From positions 3,925,903-3,989,902 of the forward strand of contig JAUPFP010000016.1 of the NCBI GenBank assembly GCA_036925085.1: a stretch of 64,000 nucleotides of DNA, given 5' to 3'. This DNA comes from Brachycybe producta. Its lineage: Eukaryota; Arthropoda; Diplopoda; Playtdesmida; Andrognathidae. The position numbers and the translations under genes are program-made. Positions 21,501 to 32,496 of this stretch are shown here, in pieces. Position 1 is the first letter of the stretch, and every line of letters starts with the position of its first letter. The notes under the pieces are model-generated. The model had not been told where the DNA came from. It saw only the letters and a program-made list of their open reading frames with translations, and did no database searches.

Positions 21501-24500
21501 AATGAAAAGAACTCGTTCTGCAACGACAAAACCGACTCGAAAGAGCAAATTAGTAGCAGGAAGAAATGGAACGACGATCAGAGAGAGCGACATTGCAATA
21601 ATCTGCGATCGACACTTGAGATCTCTGACTGCGACGAAGACGAGAGCTGAAACGATCGTCCACATTATAACGATTGGAACGGTTCTCCAATCTGTCGCTC
21701 CGTTCTCAATCGATGGAATACAACCCATGGACCAATCGTAACAAAGCCACAAAGGATGAATCAGAATCCAAGCGTTGATGGAGTAAATGTAATTATAATT
21801 CAATGCCTGTTAATGGAATGCAGGTTTTTTAAGACCAGAAAATTATGGTATTTTTTTTTTTCATTTTTGACATGGCACGAAAGCACGACGAGAACCCTTT
21901 TTTTAAAGCAACTTTGAAACTAAAAAAGAAACAAAGGGGTGCACTGAGAAAACTCTTTTAAATTGTCAGAAAAAGTTTAACTTTATGATGTGTTTTTTTT
22001 TTTAAAAATCTGGTTATTCTGGATTTTAGTAGCAACATTAAAGAGAAATTGAATGGTAGCCAAATCACTTTTCACTCTTGATTATTCTGTCCTTCATGAG
22101 CAAAATTAAGACACACTGAAAAGTATTTTAGAAACTAGAAGGGTAGCTCAATCACTTAAGGATATTTTCAAAATAAACTTTTTATAGACAAAATTTTTTT
22201 TAAAAAATATCGTCTGCTTAAAAGTTCAGCCATTTTCAAGCTGTCATAAAAAAGCTTATTTTAAAATATATCAAAATGAAAATACCCTTAAGTGATTGAA
22301 CTACCTTTCTAGTTTCTAAAACACATTCAAGTTTCTCTTTAATTTTGCTCGTGAATGACAGACTTTAAACTTAAAAGCTTTAAGCTGTTGACAAAATTTA
22401 AGCAGTTGACACATTTTTCTATAAAAAAAACGTTTATTTTGAAAGATATTAAAATAAAATACCCTTAAAGTGATTGAGCTACCCTTCTAGTTTTTAAAAC
22501 ATTTTTAAGTTTCTCCCGAAAGACACATTAATCAAAGTTTGAAGCGCGTTTTTACACCTTAAACTTTTATGTTTTCTACATATTTACATTTTGCTTTTTC
22601 TAGTTTCAAATAAAACTTGGAATTTCTTTTTATCATAAGGTGCTTTAAAAAAAAACGCGTTTTTGTAGTTCTGCGCATCATGACTAAAAATGAAAAAAAA
22701 ACCCAAAACTTAATTAACGTTTTATACTCTTTGCAGCCGAGTTTCAAGAAAGGAATTCGGATTGTCCATTCTTTGAAAAATGGGAGGACTTGAACCCATA
22801 ATCCACCATCGAAAACTAAGAATAAAACAACCAACGCTGACGAGAAACGTGCAACGGCGACGAAACTGAGACGATTTGGCCGTTTGTTTCGATCCGAACG
22901 TGTGAAGGACATCGTAAACGAAGCAAATACCCTATTGACCGATAAAAGGGACAGTTTTAGTTTATAATATTGTATTAACAAACGTTAACAGTATAGTTTA
23001 CCAGTACGGTAACCCCTTGTTCTTTGAATAACATACTAACTGCAGTTGAAATAATGCAAACAATCACAGGAAATGAACGTATTCGAAACGAATAATCTAA
23101 AACCAAACGTATATTGACCATTAGAAAGATTTCTTTCAAAAGATTAAAAAATTTTGCAACCTTTTCCATTTTTGGATGTATTATAGCTTCTCGTATAAGC
23201 GAGAAACGCAAGGAAAAAGAATAAAGCGCATAGAATATCAGCACGACCAACGATACCAGCAACCTAACACAGGAATTACTCGTTTATTTGGAGATGATTT
23301 TAAAGCTTCTGTAATCAGGAAATTCTCACGTTTTCTGTGTGTATGGGATGAGCAGCAAATAGTAAACCAGCGTAAAATGCAACATTCGACACATCGGTCA
23401 TTCGCTTGATCGAAGTGTCGAATGTTGCGCGTTGCGTGCGACTAACGCTTCGTGTTACAATGAAATTGAAGGTGTATAACATTAAGAGACAGCTGATTAA
23501 ATGCAAACCAACGTTGACCACGTGAAAACCGAATGGTTCGCTTTTTCCATTGGCCCACATCGAATGAAGCCTGTTATGAATTTAAAATTTAAACCAGTGT
23601 TTTTTATAACAGAATTCACTAAAATGCAGAAATCTGCGGGGAGAAAAAATCAATAGAAAACTGCATAAAGATGCAAAATCTGTAAAGAATTTTAAGAAAC
23701 CAGTGAACAAATACAGATAAAGTCGCAAAAGAATCAAGGAACAATAATAGTATATTAAATAAAAGTACAGCTCGTTGGAAAAATCCCGTCGAGCTGAGTA
23801 CAAATATGCAATGTTTTTGGACGAAATACGCAAATGACTACATTTAAGTTATGGCATTCAAATGGTTTATGGACAGCCAATTTACGAACTCTTCATTATT
23901 CTGTCTGAGAGTAAAATTAAGAGAAACTAGAAAGTGTTTTAGAAAATAGAAGGGTGACTCAACCACTTAAGGGTATTTTCATGTTGATATATATTTTTAA
24001 ATAATTTTTTTTGTAGACAAAAATTAAAAAAATATCATCTGCTACGCATCTTCTGTTTTAAGCTTATTTTGAAAGATACCATCATGAATGAAGTTTAAGC
24101 TTTAGGTGCTTGAGCTACCCTTCTAGTTTCTAGAATGCTTTCCCATTTCAGTAAATTTTAGTAGTTTCTATACAGATTTATGTGTCCTAAACATTCGTTT
24201 GTCTCGTTTTAAAAAGTTGAGTTTAAGCCTGACCTAAACGTGAGAACTGTGAGAGGTCTGTACGATTTGTGGCTTGTGTTGGAAACTAATAGTTTTCCCC
24301 AGAAATCATTGTGAAATGCCTGGTACCAAGGAGATGTCATTTGTACATCTGCATTGTTAACTATTGCCTCAACGTCATCAAAGACGAAATCACCGTCTAA
24401 ACTGGGTGAGAAACTAATCAAAGCTGTCACTGAGATCAATAAAGATGCTAAGAAAGCATTCATGATGTCGCAATAATCAAATAAAACCTTAATTCGACGC

Positions 24501-24505
24501 AACAC
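18550..24505 (-). CDS. TMTC4: Transmembrane O-mannosyltransferase TMTC4
   Basis: Thirteen exons (24234-24505, 23330-23570, 23161-23263, 23002-23096, 22728-22931, 21426-21806, 21298-21354, 21055-21206, 20187-20294, 19975-20116, 19769-19883, 18770-18952, 18550-18707) give 736 residues (human 741). TMTC1-4 are polytopic ER proteins that O-mannosylate cadherins. The N-terminal half is GT-C-like: an acidic pair at 43-44 in [60 protein letters not shown] and [10 protein letters not shown] are all visible. The C-terminal half is TPR repeats ([44 protein letters not shown]). TMTC4 is preferred over TMTC1-3 from the HHDFWG-like and [17 protein letters not shown] motifs. The start could also be the ATG at 24461-24463 (MNAFLASLL). 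Tail-to-head with RFC4, head to head with GTF2F2. Confidence 0.95.
19023..19097. repeat. Small TTCGATTA foldback in TMTC4 intron
   Basis: The left side 'gctttcgattaacagccac' and 'agcctcca' pairs with the right side 'ggaggctagcggttt' and 'ctaatcgaaagaatgg'. The same terminus-like strings occur near 3068-3095 and 3752-3875, so this is probably a small dispersed family. Confidence 0.55.
19100..19500. repeat. Family A foldback element in TMTC4 intron
   Basis: Left arm 'aatgtggttttaaaaatg' and 'tttagaaactatacgggtaac'; right arm 'aaagatatcaacatgaaaat', 'cttaagtgattgagctatac' and 'cttctagtttttaaatca', ending in 'gacagaataattttgag'. Confidence 0.75.
19529..19740. mobile_element. Near-perfect foldback element with ATGT duplication
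   Basis: Arms of about 90 bases differ at only about two positions (gtgatcagcag against ctgctggtcac; catgactgtgc against gcacggtcatg). ATGT at 19525-19528 recurs at 19741-19744, consistent with a 4-bp target duplication. The 30-base loop is AT-rich. The high arm identity suggests recent mobility. Confidence 0.8.
20330..20520. repeat. Family A half-element in TMTC4 intron
   Basis: Left half only: 'aagattttttatgaacag', 'gttggaaatcagaacggatag' and 'atatctttcaaaataaac'. It runs directly into the family B copy that follows, whose terminus begins at 20523. Confidence 0.6.
20523..21025. repeat. Family B foldback element, copy 1 (truncated right end)
   Basis: The terminus TTAAGGTGGCTGAATAGAT is followed by a 'tgtttattttgttttgtcc' string and a gcctgcaggggc segment that match the copies at 47320 and 52034. 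Internal 'cagaaactagaatagtt' and 'ttttaccattctagtt' are shared with family A, so A and B are related. The right terminus seen in the other two copies is missing here. Confidence 0.65.
21940..22560. repeat. Cluster of family A elements in TMTC4 intron
   Basis: A left half near 22050-22200 ('tagaaactagaagggtagct', 'cacttaaggatattttc'), a right half near 22250-22350 ('cccttaagtgattgaactac') and a further right half near 22440-22550 ('aaagtgattgagctaccc') stand in series, so at least one and a half copies are present. Confidence 0.7.
23865..24170. repeat. Family A foldback element in TMTC4 intron 1
   Basis: Left arm 'gtttatggacagccaattt', 'ttagaaaatagaagggtgac'; right arm 'ttattttgaaagatacca', 'ggtgcttgagctacccttc'. 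It lies just beyond the first exon (24234-24505). Confidence 0.7.
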
Positions 24506-24986
24506 GCGTAAAAGTCAAACTTATCTGACATAACGCACATGGCCAATATAAACACAGCGCTGCCATTGTTAAGTGACTAACGGAATTATTAACTGCCGCT
24601 GACAAAGAAAGTACTAGCTGATATACTTTGTGAAATTACCAACAGTTTAAAATTTATATTTAAACATTTTTTTTTTAAATTTTATTGTAAAAGTTTAACA
24701 TTAATGTTAATTATGTGTAAAATAAGTAGTAATTTTAGAGAAATATACTATTAGCAAAGCGCTTCAATACAATTAGAAGCGCTTTGCTATTAGCTGCTAA
24801 CGACCGGCGTGAAAGCCGTATATTTTGCAGCGGCTAATACCGGAAGTTGTTACTTTTCTTTGCAGAAATGGCGCCACTTAAGTTTGGTGATGTTCTTTGT
24901 ATTTTCTAGTCTTATATTTGTGAATTTTGCGTCGTAATTGACATTATTTATTATCGTATTTGATATTTAAGCTAAATATTTTTGAA
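24506..24986. promoter_or_regulatory. Compact divergent promoter region TMTC4/GTF2F2
   Basis: Only 481 bases separate the two start codons. A short palindrome (gcaaagcgcttc / gaagcgctttgc, about 24757-24790) lies in the middle and could be a protein-binding site or a hairpin. No TATA box is obvious. The head-to-head layout suggests shared control of the two genes. Confidence 0.5.
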
Positions 24987-26433
24987 ATGACTACTGAAAT
25001 GGATACGACAAATGCTCCGAGGGGTGTATGGTTGGTTAAGGTAATGTTTCAATGGGTTGTCGTGGCGCGAATGAAACCGGACAGGCCATTTAAAATTAAT
25101 AAATTCATGAAAATTACGGCGAAAAAAACGGTTGCCCGTAATTAAACCAAGTAATATGTGTTTTCATTTTTAAAGGTACCAAAGTATATTTCGACTAGAT
25201 GGAATAAAGCGCAGAATTCGGAAGTAGGACGCCTTAAAATTACAAAGTAATGATTATAGTAAGATTTTATGTTTTATGAGTACTAATTAGGTTTTGAATT
25301 GTTTCAGAGGTTCCGGAGGAAAACCGGACGTTGTTTTTACTTTAAACGAGAGCCTCTTGAAGTCAACTGCGGACGTGGATGGAAACCATTCGATTCCGAA
25401 AGACCACAAATTTGTGATTTCTACTATTTCGTCACAATCTTTAGCCGTCTTTTCCCACTCTCAAGGTTTAAAGCAATAATTATCTAATTTGAGGTGGTTC
25501 GAATTAAATATTTATTTTTATTTTAGATAAGCTTACGATGGAAGGAAAAGTCATTCAGAAGGCTGAATGTCGTCCTGTTGCAAATGACGCAAACTATTTA
25601 ATGTTGAAGAAGTAAAGTGATTTGAATTCGCTTTGGTCTTTTTTTTTAAGTGGTTAACTGATTAGATATTTCGTAGACGTTGCATAATGCAAGCGAGTAA
25701 ACCAGTAAGGTTGGTAAAGCAGTTGGACCAAGTCGTCAATTCTTATAAGCCAGTGTCGGATCATAAGAACAACGTACGTTTACATAAGAATTTTCAGCTT
25801 GTCTCTTCTATATAACTTCGGTTTTTAATCGTTGTTTAGATTGAGTTCGAACAGCAGAAGAAATCTGAAGGTAAGAAGTCAAGGGAGGACAAGGAGAAAG
25901 TGATGGACATGTTGTTTGCTGCGTTCGAAAAGCATCAATATTACAACATCAAGGATTTAGTTCGGATAACGAGACAACCAGTCGTTAGTATTTTTTATTA
26001 ATTTCTTTTAAGGTTGAATTTTTATTGAAATGATTTTTGTACGGATTGAAATTTCACTTTATTCACAATAGAAATTGAAACAAGCTAAATTATGAGCAAA
26101 AATTTGTGGGAGAAATTTAGATTTTGGCATTTGAGTGATTATTATGTAAAATTGACAACACTGTCGTTCTTTTATAACAAATTTAGCGGCACGCGACTGC
26201 AATAAAACTGTCATCCTGCTTTGTAATGGATAGGCAGTGTTGCCAGCTACTGATTTTAATCGCTAATCTTTTTATATTTTAATTGGTTTTCTGATTGTAA
26301 GTTTTGTTATTTTCAGACGTATCTTAAGGAGATATTAAGGGAAATTTGTGCGTACAATTTAAAAAATCCTCACAAAAACATGTGGGAGTTAAAGCCAGAA
26401 TATCGTCATTATAAAGAAAGTGAAAACGACTAA
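24987..26433 (+). CDS. GTF2F2: General transcription factor IIF subunit 2 (TFIIF beta, RAP30)
   Basis: Seven exons (24987-25040, 25176-25246, 25308-25465, 25527-25611, 25677-25773, 25840-25983, 26317-26433) give 241 residues (human 249). With GTF2F1 it forms TFIIF, which escorts RNA polymerase II to the promoter. The N-terminal dimerisation region shows VWLVKVPKYISTRW and GRLKI, the middle GGKPDVVFTLNE and MEGKVIQKAECRP, and the C-terminal winged helix MDMLFAAFEKHQYYNIKDLV and ITRQP, ending HKNMWELKPEYRHY. A nearer ATG than 24960 is chosen because the family begins just before the WLVK motif. The AATAAA at 26433-26438 overlaps the stop codon. Introns are short (53-343 bases) and free of family A repeats, unlike most genes here. 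Confidence 0.96.
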
Positions 26434-28072
26434 ATAAACGTTTTTTTCCACCTCTTCGTTGGAATCATGGATAAATAGTGAAATTGAAATACATTTAAAA
26501 GTACAAACAAAAACAAGTTTTGTGTATTTTTATTTAAAAATATATTTTATTTTCTTCTTGTTTTTTTTAAAAATATCTTGTTTGTGTGCGTGTTGAGAGG
26601 GGAAGTTTCTCATTCTAGGAAGTTAGAAAGAAAGAAAGATCCAGGAAAGTTGAATTTCCTGTTGTTAGAAATTTCTTTCTAATTTAAAATTTGTTAATTA
26701 GAAGGCCATAACCTACTTTTAACCCCTTGTTTTTTTAAAATATTTTTTCTCTGCTAACTGAAGCTTGAAATTAATTGTTGGGTCACGTTTGGCTCGCGAG
26801 CCATATTTTGAACACCCCTTTAGGTATTAAAATATTTGACAAGTGATGACGCCACCGTGATGACATCATGACGACTGTCCAAAGTTTGCAAACTTTATTT
26901 TTTTAAAAAAAAAACGTGTAATTAATATTAAACTAAATCATAAGAATTAAAGTGCATTGTGCTCTCTTCATTTCGCTAGCAACAACTTTTAATCAAGGAC
27001 GTGAAAAATGTCAAAACATTTTTTGGGGGACGAAACATGAATAAATGACACCGGGTGAAAATGAAAATGGGGTGTTGACATGACGTTATTATTTTTATGG
27101 GCGCCTGTTTTAGATAATGGGTATTCTAAGATGGCGCGTTTAGACTTAAGATTAATGGTCAATACGCCATGTTGGTCTACCCTTTATTAATAATTTTACG
27201 TCCTGTCGTAACATTCAAAACGTTACTGTTTGAAGGTTACCTCCTGTTCCCCTTTTTTTTTTCTTCTAAATAAATGAAAGGGGACTGACTGAAAAGGACG
27301 TTAATTAGAGGGTGTTGGAATGTGAAATTGTTTAATTTCTTTTTTAACTTTCGTTACGTTAGGATATGGATGTTTTATTTTTTACTTTATAAAGTCAAAC
27401 TGATGTGTCATCTCAAGTCACAGAATATGCCAAAAATTGTAATTTTGATTGAAATGTGAGAGGTGGGTGGAAGTTGCAAAAAGTATCCCGTAAAAAAGGA
27501 AATACTTTCTTCTTCCTCGCTTATGGCGCTATAGTAGTCTACCAGAAGTGTAACCACCATATTGTGTTCACAGTGTAATTCGAAGTGTATCCTTTAGTGA
27601 CACAAAATGGCGGACATGATAAAATGTTAGCAGAGTCTAATTCAATTAGGGTGGTTAAAAAGGGAGTGAATATTGTATCACGTGACGACGATGATGTCAT
27701 CTTTTTAACCCACCATCTCTGTTTTTCTTTGATTGAGTTTTGTATCTATCCGCGACGTCAAATAGTACGTGATATAAATTGACGATTTTTATCAATCACA
27801 AAGGTCAGTATTTTATTCGTATCTTTAGGTAAAACATCTTCTTTACAAAAACATGTTTTTAATTTATTTAAATTTATATTTTTAAGATACTTTTATGTTT
27901 TTATGTTAAGGGGGTGGAGGGAGACGATATAGAGGGGTTTCGGGTTTTTTTGAATGAGTGATGCGTCTCTTGAAGGCGGCGTATTGATTCTGGTTGACAT
28001 CATTCGGCTTTTGTCTGTCGTTTAGGTTAGGTCTTATTATTATTGAAGGAAAAAAAGCGGATTTTAGCAGTC
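26434..28072. other. Intergenic region GTF2F2 to profilin
   Basis: Holds the GTF2F2 3' end and the profilin promoter and leader. I see AT-rich sequence, a few GATGAC/ATGACGTCA-like strings (about 26845-26880), and no convincing gene or repeat arm pair. Confidence 0.4.
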
Positions 28073-30864
28073 ATGAGCTGGCAAGAATATATCGACAAGC
28101 AATTAATGGCTTCTGGAGTCGTTATGCATGCGGCCATAGCTGGTCACGATGGAAATATTTGGGCGAAAGATGAGAACTTTCACGTAAGTGTGAAGCGGTC
28201 TTTCTTTTATCTATCTCTGTCCTCGTTCCACGAGCTCTTGTTTCTCTCTCTCTCTTTCCATAGACTCCGCCTTCTTTTTTTTATCAACCGGCGTCGCTTA
28301 ATATTTATTTCTAGCAAAAATTGCTACCCTTTTTCATCATTTAATAACCTGTGACCTTTAAAAAATTATTCTTTCTAACCGTTTACTTATAATAATCTTA
28401 AAATTGGTTTTAAAAGGGAAATATATTGACCTAAAGGTCATTGAAGTCCACGTCAAAAAAAAAAAATGTGATTTCAAAATGGCGGCTCTCAAAATCGTCT
28501 CTCACTAGAGAAAGTAGTTCTTTACATGTAATCTTACGCGCCATTTGAGAGCCGCTTCACTTTAACTAAATTTTTTTTTTCCGGCCGGTTTTTTTTTTTA
28601 AATACAATTTCTTGTCTTTTTTTGGCCTCTTTTTCACCTACTTTAAGGAGAATGAACTTAAAATATATCCAAATAAAGAATCCCGCTAGCTTATATTTAG
28701 AATTTACCTGTTTTTTATACTTATGATAGAAAAGTGAAACACATTTTACAAAAGGGGGGAGGTGATTTTTTTTTTGTGATAATCTAACGCGATGAAAAAT
28801 AGATCTTTTATTAAATCATTTTTATTAAAATAACTTGTTTTTCGTTTTACGAAATAAATTATTTGTATTGTTTCATTTTTATTTCGGTGAAACACAAAGC
28901 AGATTAATGGCGGTTTGCTTAGTTTTTTTTTTTTTTTCGTATTTATAAACTTAAACTTAAGTGTAATTTCCCATGATGCATCTGCGTTTTCTACCTCCCC
29001 CCCCCCTTTTGGTGTCTGACCTTCTTAATTGACAATTAAGTTTTTAATTGGTGGTTACATAGTTGTTTCTACCTTTTTAATATCATTTAGTTGAATCATT
29101 TTTTAATAAAACTTTTTTTCGGAGATTTTATTGAAGTTTTCTTTGACTTAATGCAAATTTTAATTATTCGAAAATTAAGGATCGTTAAATTGAGTTTATT
29201 TAACGCTTTTTATTTAATGAAGGCTAGTTTTTAGTTAACAGTTTTGTCTTCTAATTTTTCTAGATTTTATTAGACGGAAATTTTTTTCTAATCTATTAAG
29301 TAACTAATGACAATTAAGTAGTTAATTGATTAATCATTTGTTTTTTTGTATATTTTAATCGCAGTTTTATACTCAGTTTTTTCTTCTTCATCTGAAATCT
29401 AAATCCAGTGTTAAAATCCAATTTATTCATTAATATATGATTAAAAAACTGCTAAGTTTACCTCCTGAGTTGCTAATTAGGAATAATGGTAATAAATTAA
29501 ATAAACAATTGGTTCTCGTGTAAATTTCCAATATATTTTTTTTGGTAATACTCGATTAAATTGTTAATTGACGTTTAAATGCATAATTTTGAATTTTGTT
29601 TTGTAATTATTTTTTAATTCTGAGAAATTTGTTTTTTTCTTTTTTTTTTGTAGCCAACCGAAGATGACCTTTTAAAGTTGTTCAAAGGTTTTTCTGACAA
29701 AGTTCTTTTACAAACGTCCGGTTTGACCATTGGTGGTGAACGGTACATATATTTATCCGGTGACGAAAAAATCATCCGTGCTAAAAAGAGCAAAATTGGA
29801 TTGCACTGCATGAAAACCAAACAAGGTGATTGAATATCTTAACTTTGTTTAGATTTGATCGGTCATCATCTTCTCTTGATAGGTTCAAAGGTGGACACAC
29901 AGAAAGAAGCTAAACAACAATATTTTATTTAAAAAAAAATACATTGTTGAAAAAAGGGTCACAAAATACACAAAACAATGATCTGAAAACGACGAAACTC
30001 GTTTGAAAAGGAGTTTGAAACTTGATCATGAGATGGTGATATAAAAAGTTTGAAGATGCTGAAAATTCAAGGACTTAATTGAAAACAAAAATCTTAAAAG
30101 AGCTCAAAACTGAGCAAAATTTCAGAAGAAATGTGGAAAATCAATTAAATCAGTTTAAATCTCAATTCACGTTTAAAAAAAAATCAAAAGAAGCTCAGAA
30201 AGTAATAAAAACTGTATGAAAATTAGGTTGAGGAAGCAACGGAAATAAGTTAACTCTTCTGTAACGTGATCAAAACGGAAATTCTGTAAGGTTCTCAATT
30301 TTATTTAGATTGCGAAATCGTTTACTGAATAACCAGGTAGGAATTCCTGAGATTGTTAGAAAGGTGGAGTTATTCGGAAAAAAAAAGGGTGTAATCTAAT
30401 GAAACAACGGGGAAAACTATGAAATACTAGAAATATTACAGTATTGGTTAAAAAAACTGAGAATTTTTATCAAAGCCATTTGAAAGTGCTGTAGTTTCAC
30501 AACATTAAGTTTAATTCTCGCCACAACTGAAGTTTTCCGAACTTGATTACTTCGCTCTAACTGCTCTTATAAGATAAACCCTGGAACGAACTTGAGCACG
30601 AAATAGCAACTTAAAAATGACGTCACAGCAAGAAATTCTTTGATACACGGCGTTGGCTGTGACGTCATTTTTGGGTTGCTATTTTGTATTGCCGTTTGTG
30701 TTGTTGGCTGTTAACCGTTATTAATTAGAAGAGCCTTATTCCTAAACCGAATTCGTTGTTTTGTAGCGATTGTTGTGGCATTATACGAAGATCCAGTTCA
30801 GCCTCAGCAGTGTGCGACCGTAGTTGAAAAATTGGGAGATTACCTAGAAAGTTGTGGTTATTAA
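28073..30864 (+). CDS. Profilin
   Basis: Three exons (28073-28183, 29654-29825, 30767-30864) join to 126 residues, the usual invertebrate profilin length. Profilin binds monomeric actin, poly-proline ligands such as formins and Ena/VASP, and phosphoinositides, and feeds ATP-actin to filament ends. The opening [55 protein letters not shown] and the end [13 protein letters not shown] are diagnostic; the form is closest to arthropod profilins as I remember them. The two introns are large (about 1.5 and 0.9 kb) compared with the coding exons. A poly(A) signal is at 30885-30890. The proline-rich product of the converging gene (32497-38632) could in principle be a profilin ligand, but nothing shows that. 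Confidence 0.95.
28475..28565. repeat. Short inverted repeat in profilin intron 1
   Basis: aaaatggcggctctcaaa near 28478 pairs with tttgagagccgc near 28544. The rest of intron 1 (28184-29653) is AT-rich with homopolymer runs and shows nothing else I can name. Confidence 0.55.
30598..30690. repeat. Foldback in profilin intron 2 containing TGACGTCA
   Basis: atagcaacttaaaaatgac / gtcacagc on the left and gctgtgacg / tcatttttgggttgctat on the right. Both arms contain a TGACGTCA octamer, the consensus of CREB/ATF sites, though here it may be only part of the repeat. Confidence 0.7.
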
Positions 30865-32496
30865 ACGGAACAAAACAAAAAGAAAATAAATAAGGTAAAT
30901 TACACTATTCGTTATTTTTTTGGGGGGGGGGGGGGTTTTGTATAAAGACAAAACTTAAATATTAATTTTTGTTGTTTCTGTAGATCTTTCAACAGTTTTT
31001 TGTGGACGGACGATCGGTCGGTGTTTTTTTTTTTTTTTCAGTTTTGTCTTTTTTATTTTTTTGGAACAAATTTATTAATATTTGATTTAGATATCCTAAA
31101 AAATTTAAAAAAAAATTAACTCTAAAAATGTGGAAATCCATTTCGATTTTTCGGATGATTATGATGTGATGATGATGAAAAAAAGACAAAAAATTGACCA
31201 ACAAAACACACAGAAGAAAAACCCCTGGGCATATTATTATTAAAAATGAAATTACGACAGTCTTTTTTCTCTTATATTTCTCTCTTAATCTCGTCTTTTT
31301 TTCGTGGTTCTGTTTTTTTATTACGAGTCTCTTACCTTATATCGAAAAGAGATCGAAGACGAGCGAGAGATTTTTTTTCTTCCCCGAGTTCCGATGATTG
31401 CCTCTTTTTCTCAGTTTCTCTTCCTTCCTGTTTTTCTCTATCCCTTTTTTTTTTAAAAAAATGCCTATCCTTTTATATAAATATCTCTTTAAAATCCTCT
31501 TTCCCCCTTCACCTTTTTTTTTTTTTGCTGCTTTTTTATACTATAAACAAAAAAAATTAAAAATCAACAAACATAATAATAATCGAAACGGAATCGTGCT
31601 CATTATCTAGTCCTAATCATTTTTTTGTGACGCGTCGTCGTAGTTAACAATTGTTATAATAAAAAAACATGAGGATTTGAGGCAGCCCTTGTTTTGTTTT
31701 GCTTTTTTCTCTTCTCCTCCTCCTCCTCCTCCGTGGTCGTTTTTTTTTTTTTTCGGGGGAAAAAAGGGCCTCGGACGCGCATCCTCTCCCTTCTTCTTCC
31801 TAACAGCGATCAAGGGATTCAGGAACGAAACATTTAAAAAATAAACAAGGAACACTTTTCAGTTTTCAATCGGACTTCCATGCAGGACTTTTCTTTATAA
31901 ATATATATTATATACTTATAAATATCGATGTCGAGATCACGATTCCTTTCATTTTTTTGACTTTAAAAAAAAAAATTAAGATTTTTCTTATTGAAAGTTG
32001 CGAGAGTTTTTCTTTTCTTTGGTCTGACGCGTCCACACAATTTATTAATTATTACACTTTTTTGCATTGAACGTTTTTTTATACATATGAAGAAGAAAAA
32101 AAAATTTCAAGAAAACTTTTGTGCCAATTTCACTTTGTGTCGACTAAAAAAAAAACAAAAGGAAATTAAACTCTTATGTATGAGAGTTGATTAATGTTTT
32201 TGCATGGCCCCAAATAATAAAACAAAAATTGCGATGAAAATAATCAAATTCTAAAATAGCGAGATATTTATTTCTTGATAGGCCTTATTTCCACTAGGGG
32301 TCAAAATTTCAACTTTTTTAAAAACTTCTACTTGTGGTAAATAAGAAGAAACGTGACCTTTGCCTTTAATAGAGTAGGCGGAGGGCCACACGTTTCTTTT
32401 ATTTTTCACCAGTTGAAATTTTCAAAAAGTTCAAATTTTCGCCCCAATGGAAACAAGGCCTTAGGGAGAATTTTAAGTCAATTGTAAAATCTTTTT
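30865..32496. other. Convergent region between profilin and the proline-rich gene
   Basis: Contains the 3' ends of both genes, a poly-G run (30921-30936), long T-rich and CT-rich low-complexity tracts (31240-31560, 31700-31760) and the foldback at 32279-32463. Open frames in the low-complexity tracts are compositional artefacts. Confidence 0.6.
32279..32463. repeat. Foldback element with AGGCC termini
   Basis: taggccttatttccactagg / ggtcaaaatttcaactttt at the left and agttcaaattttcgcccc / aatggaaacaaggcctta at the right are inverted copies of about 38 bases. AGGCC-type ends recur at 32705 and 45749, so these may be related families. Confidence 0.7.

Noticed and set aside
27585-27782. 65-codon plus-strand open frame upstream of profilin
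   Set aside because: No splice borders, no recognisable motif, and a composition expected by chance.
31246-31610. Plus-strand open frames of about 70-104 codons
   Set aside because: They are Ser/Phe/Leu repeats produced by CT- and T-rich low-complexity DNA.
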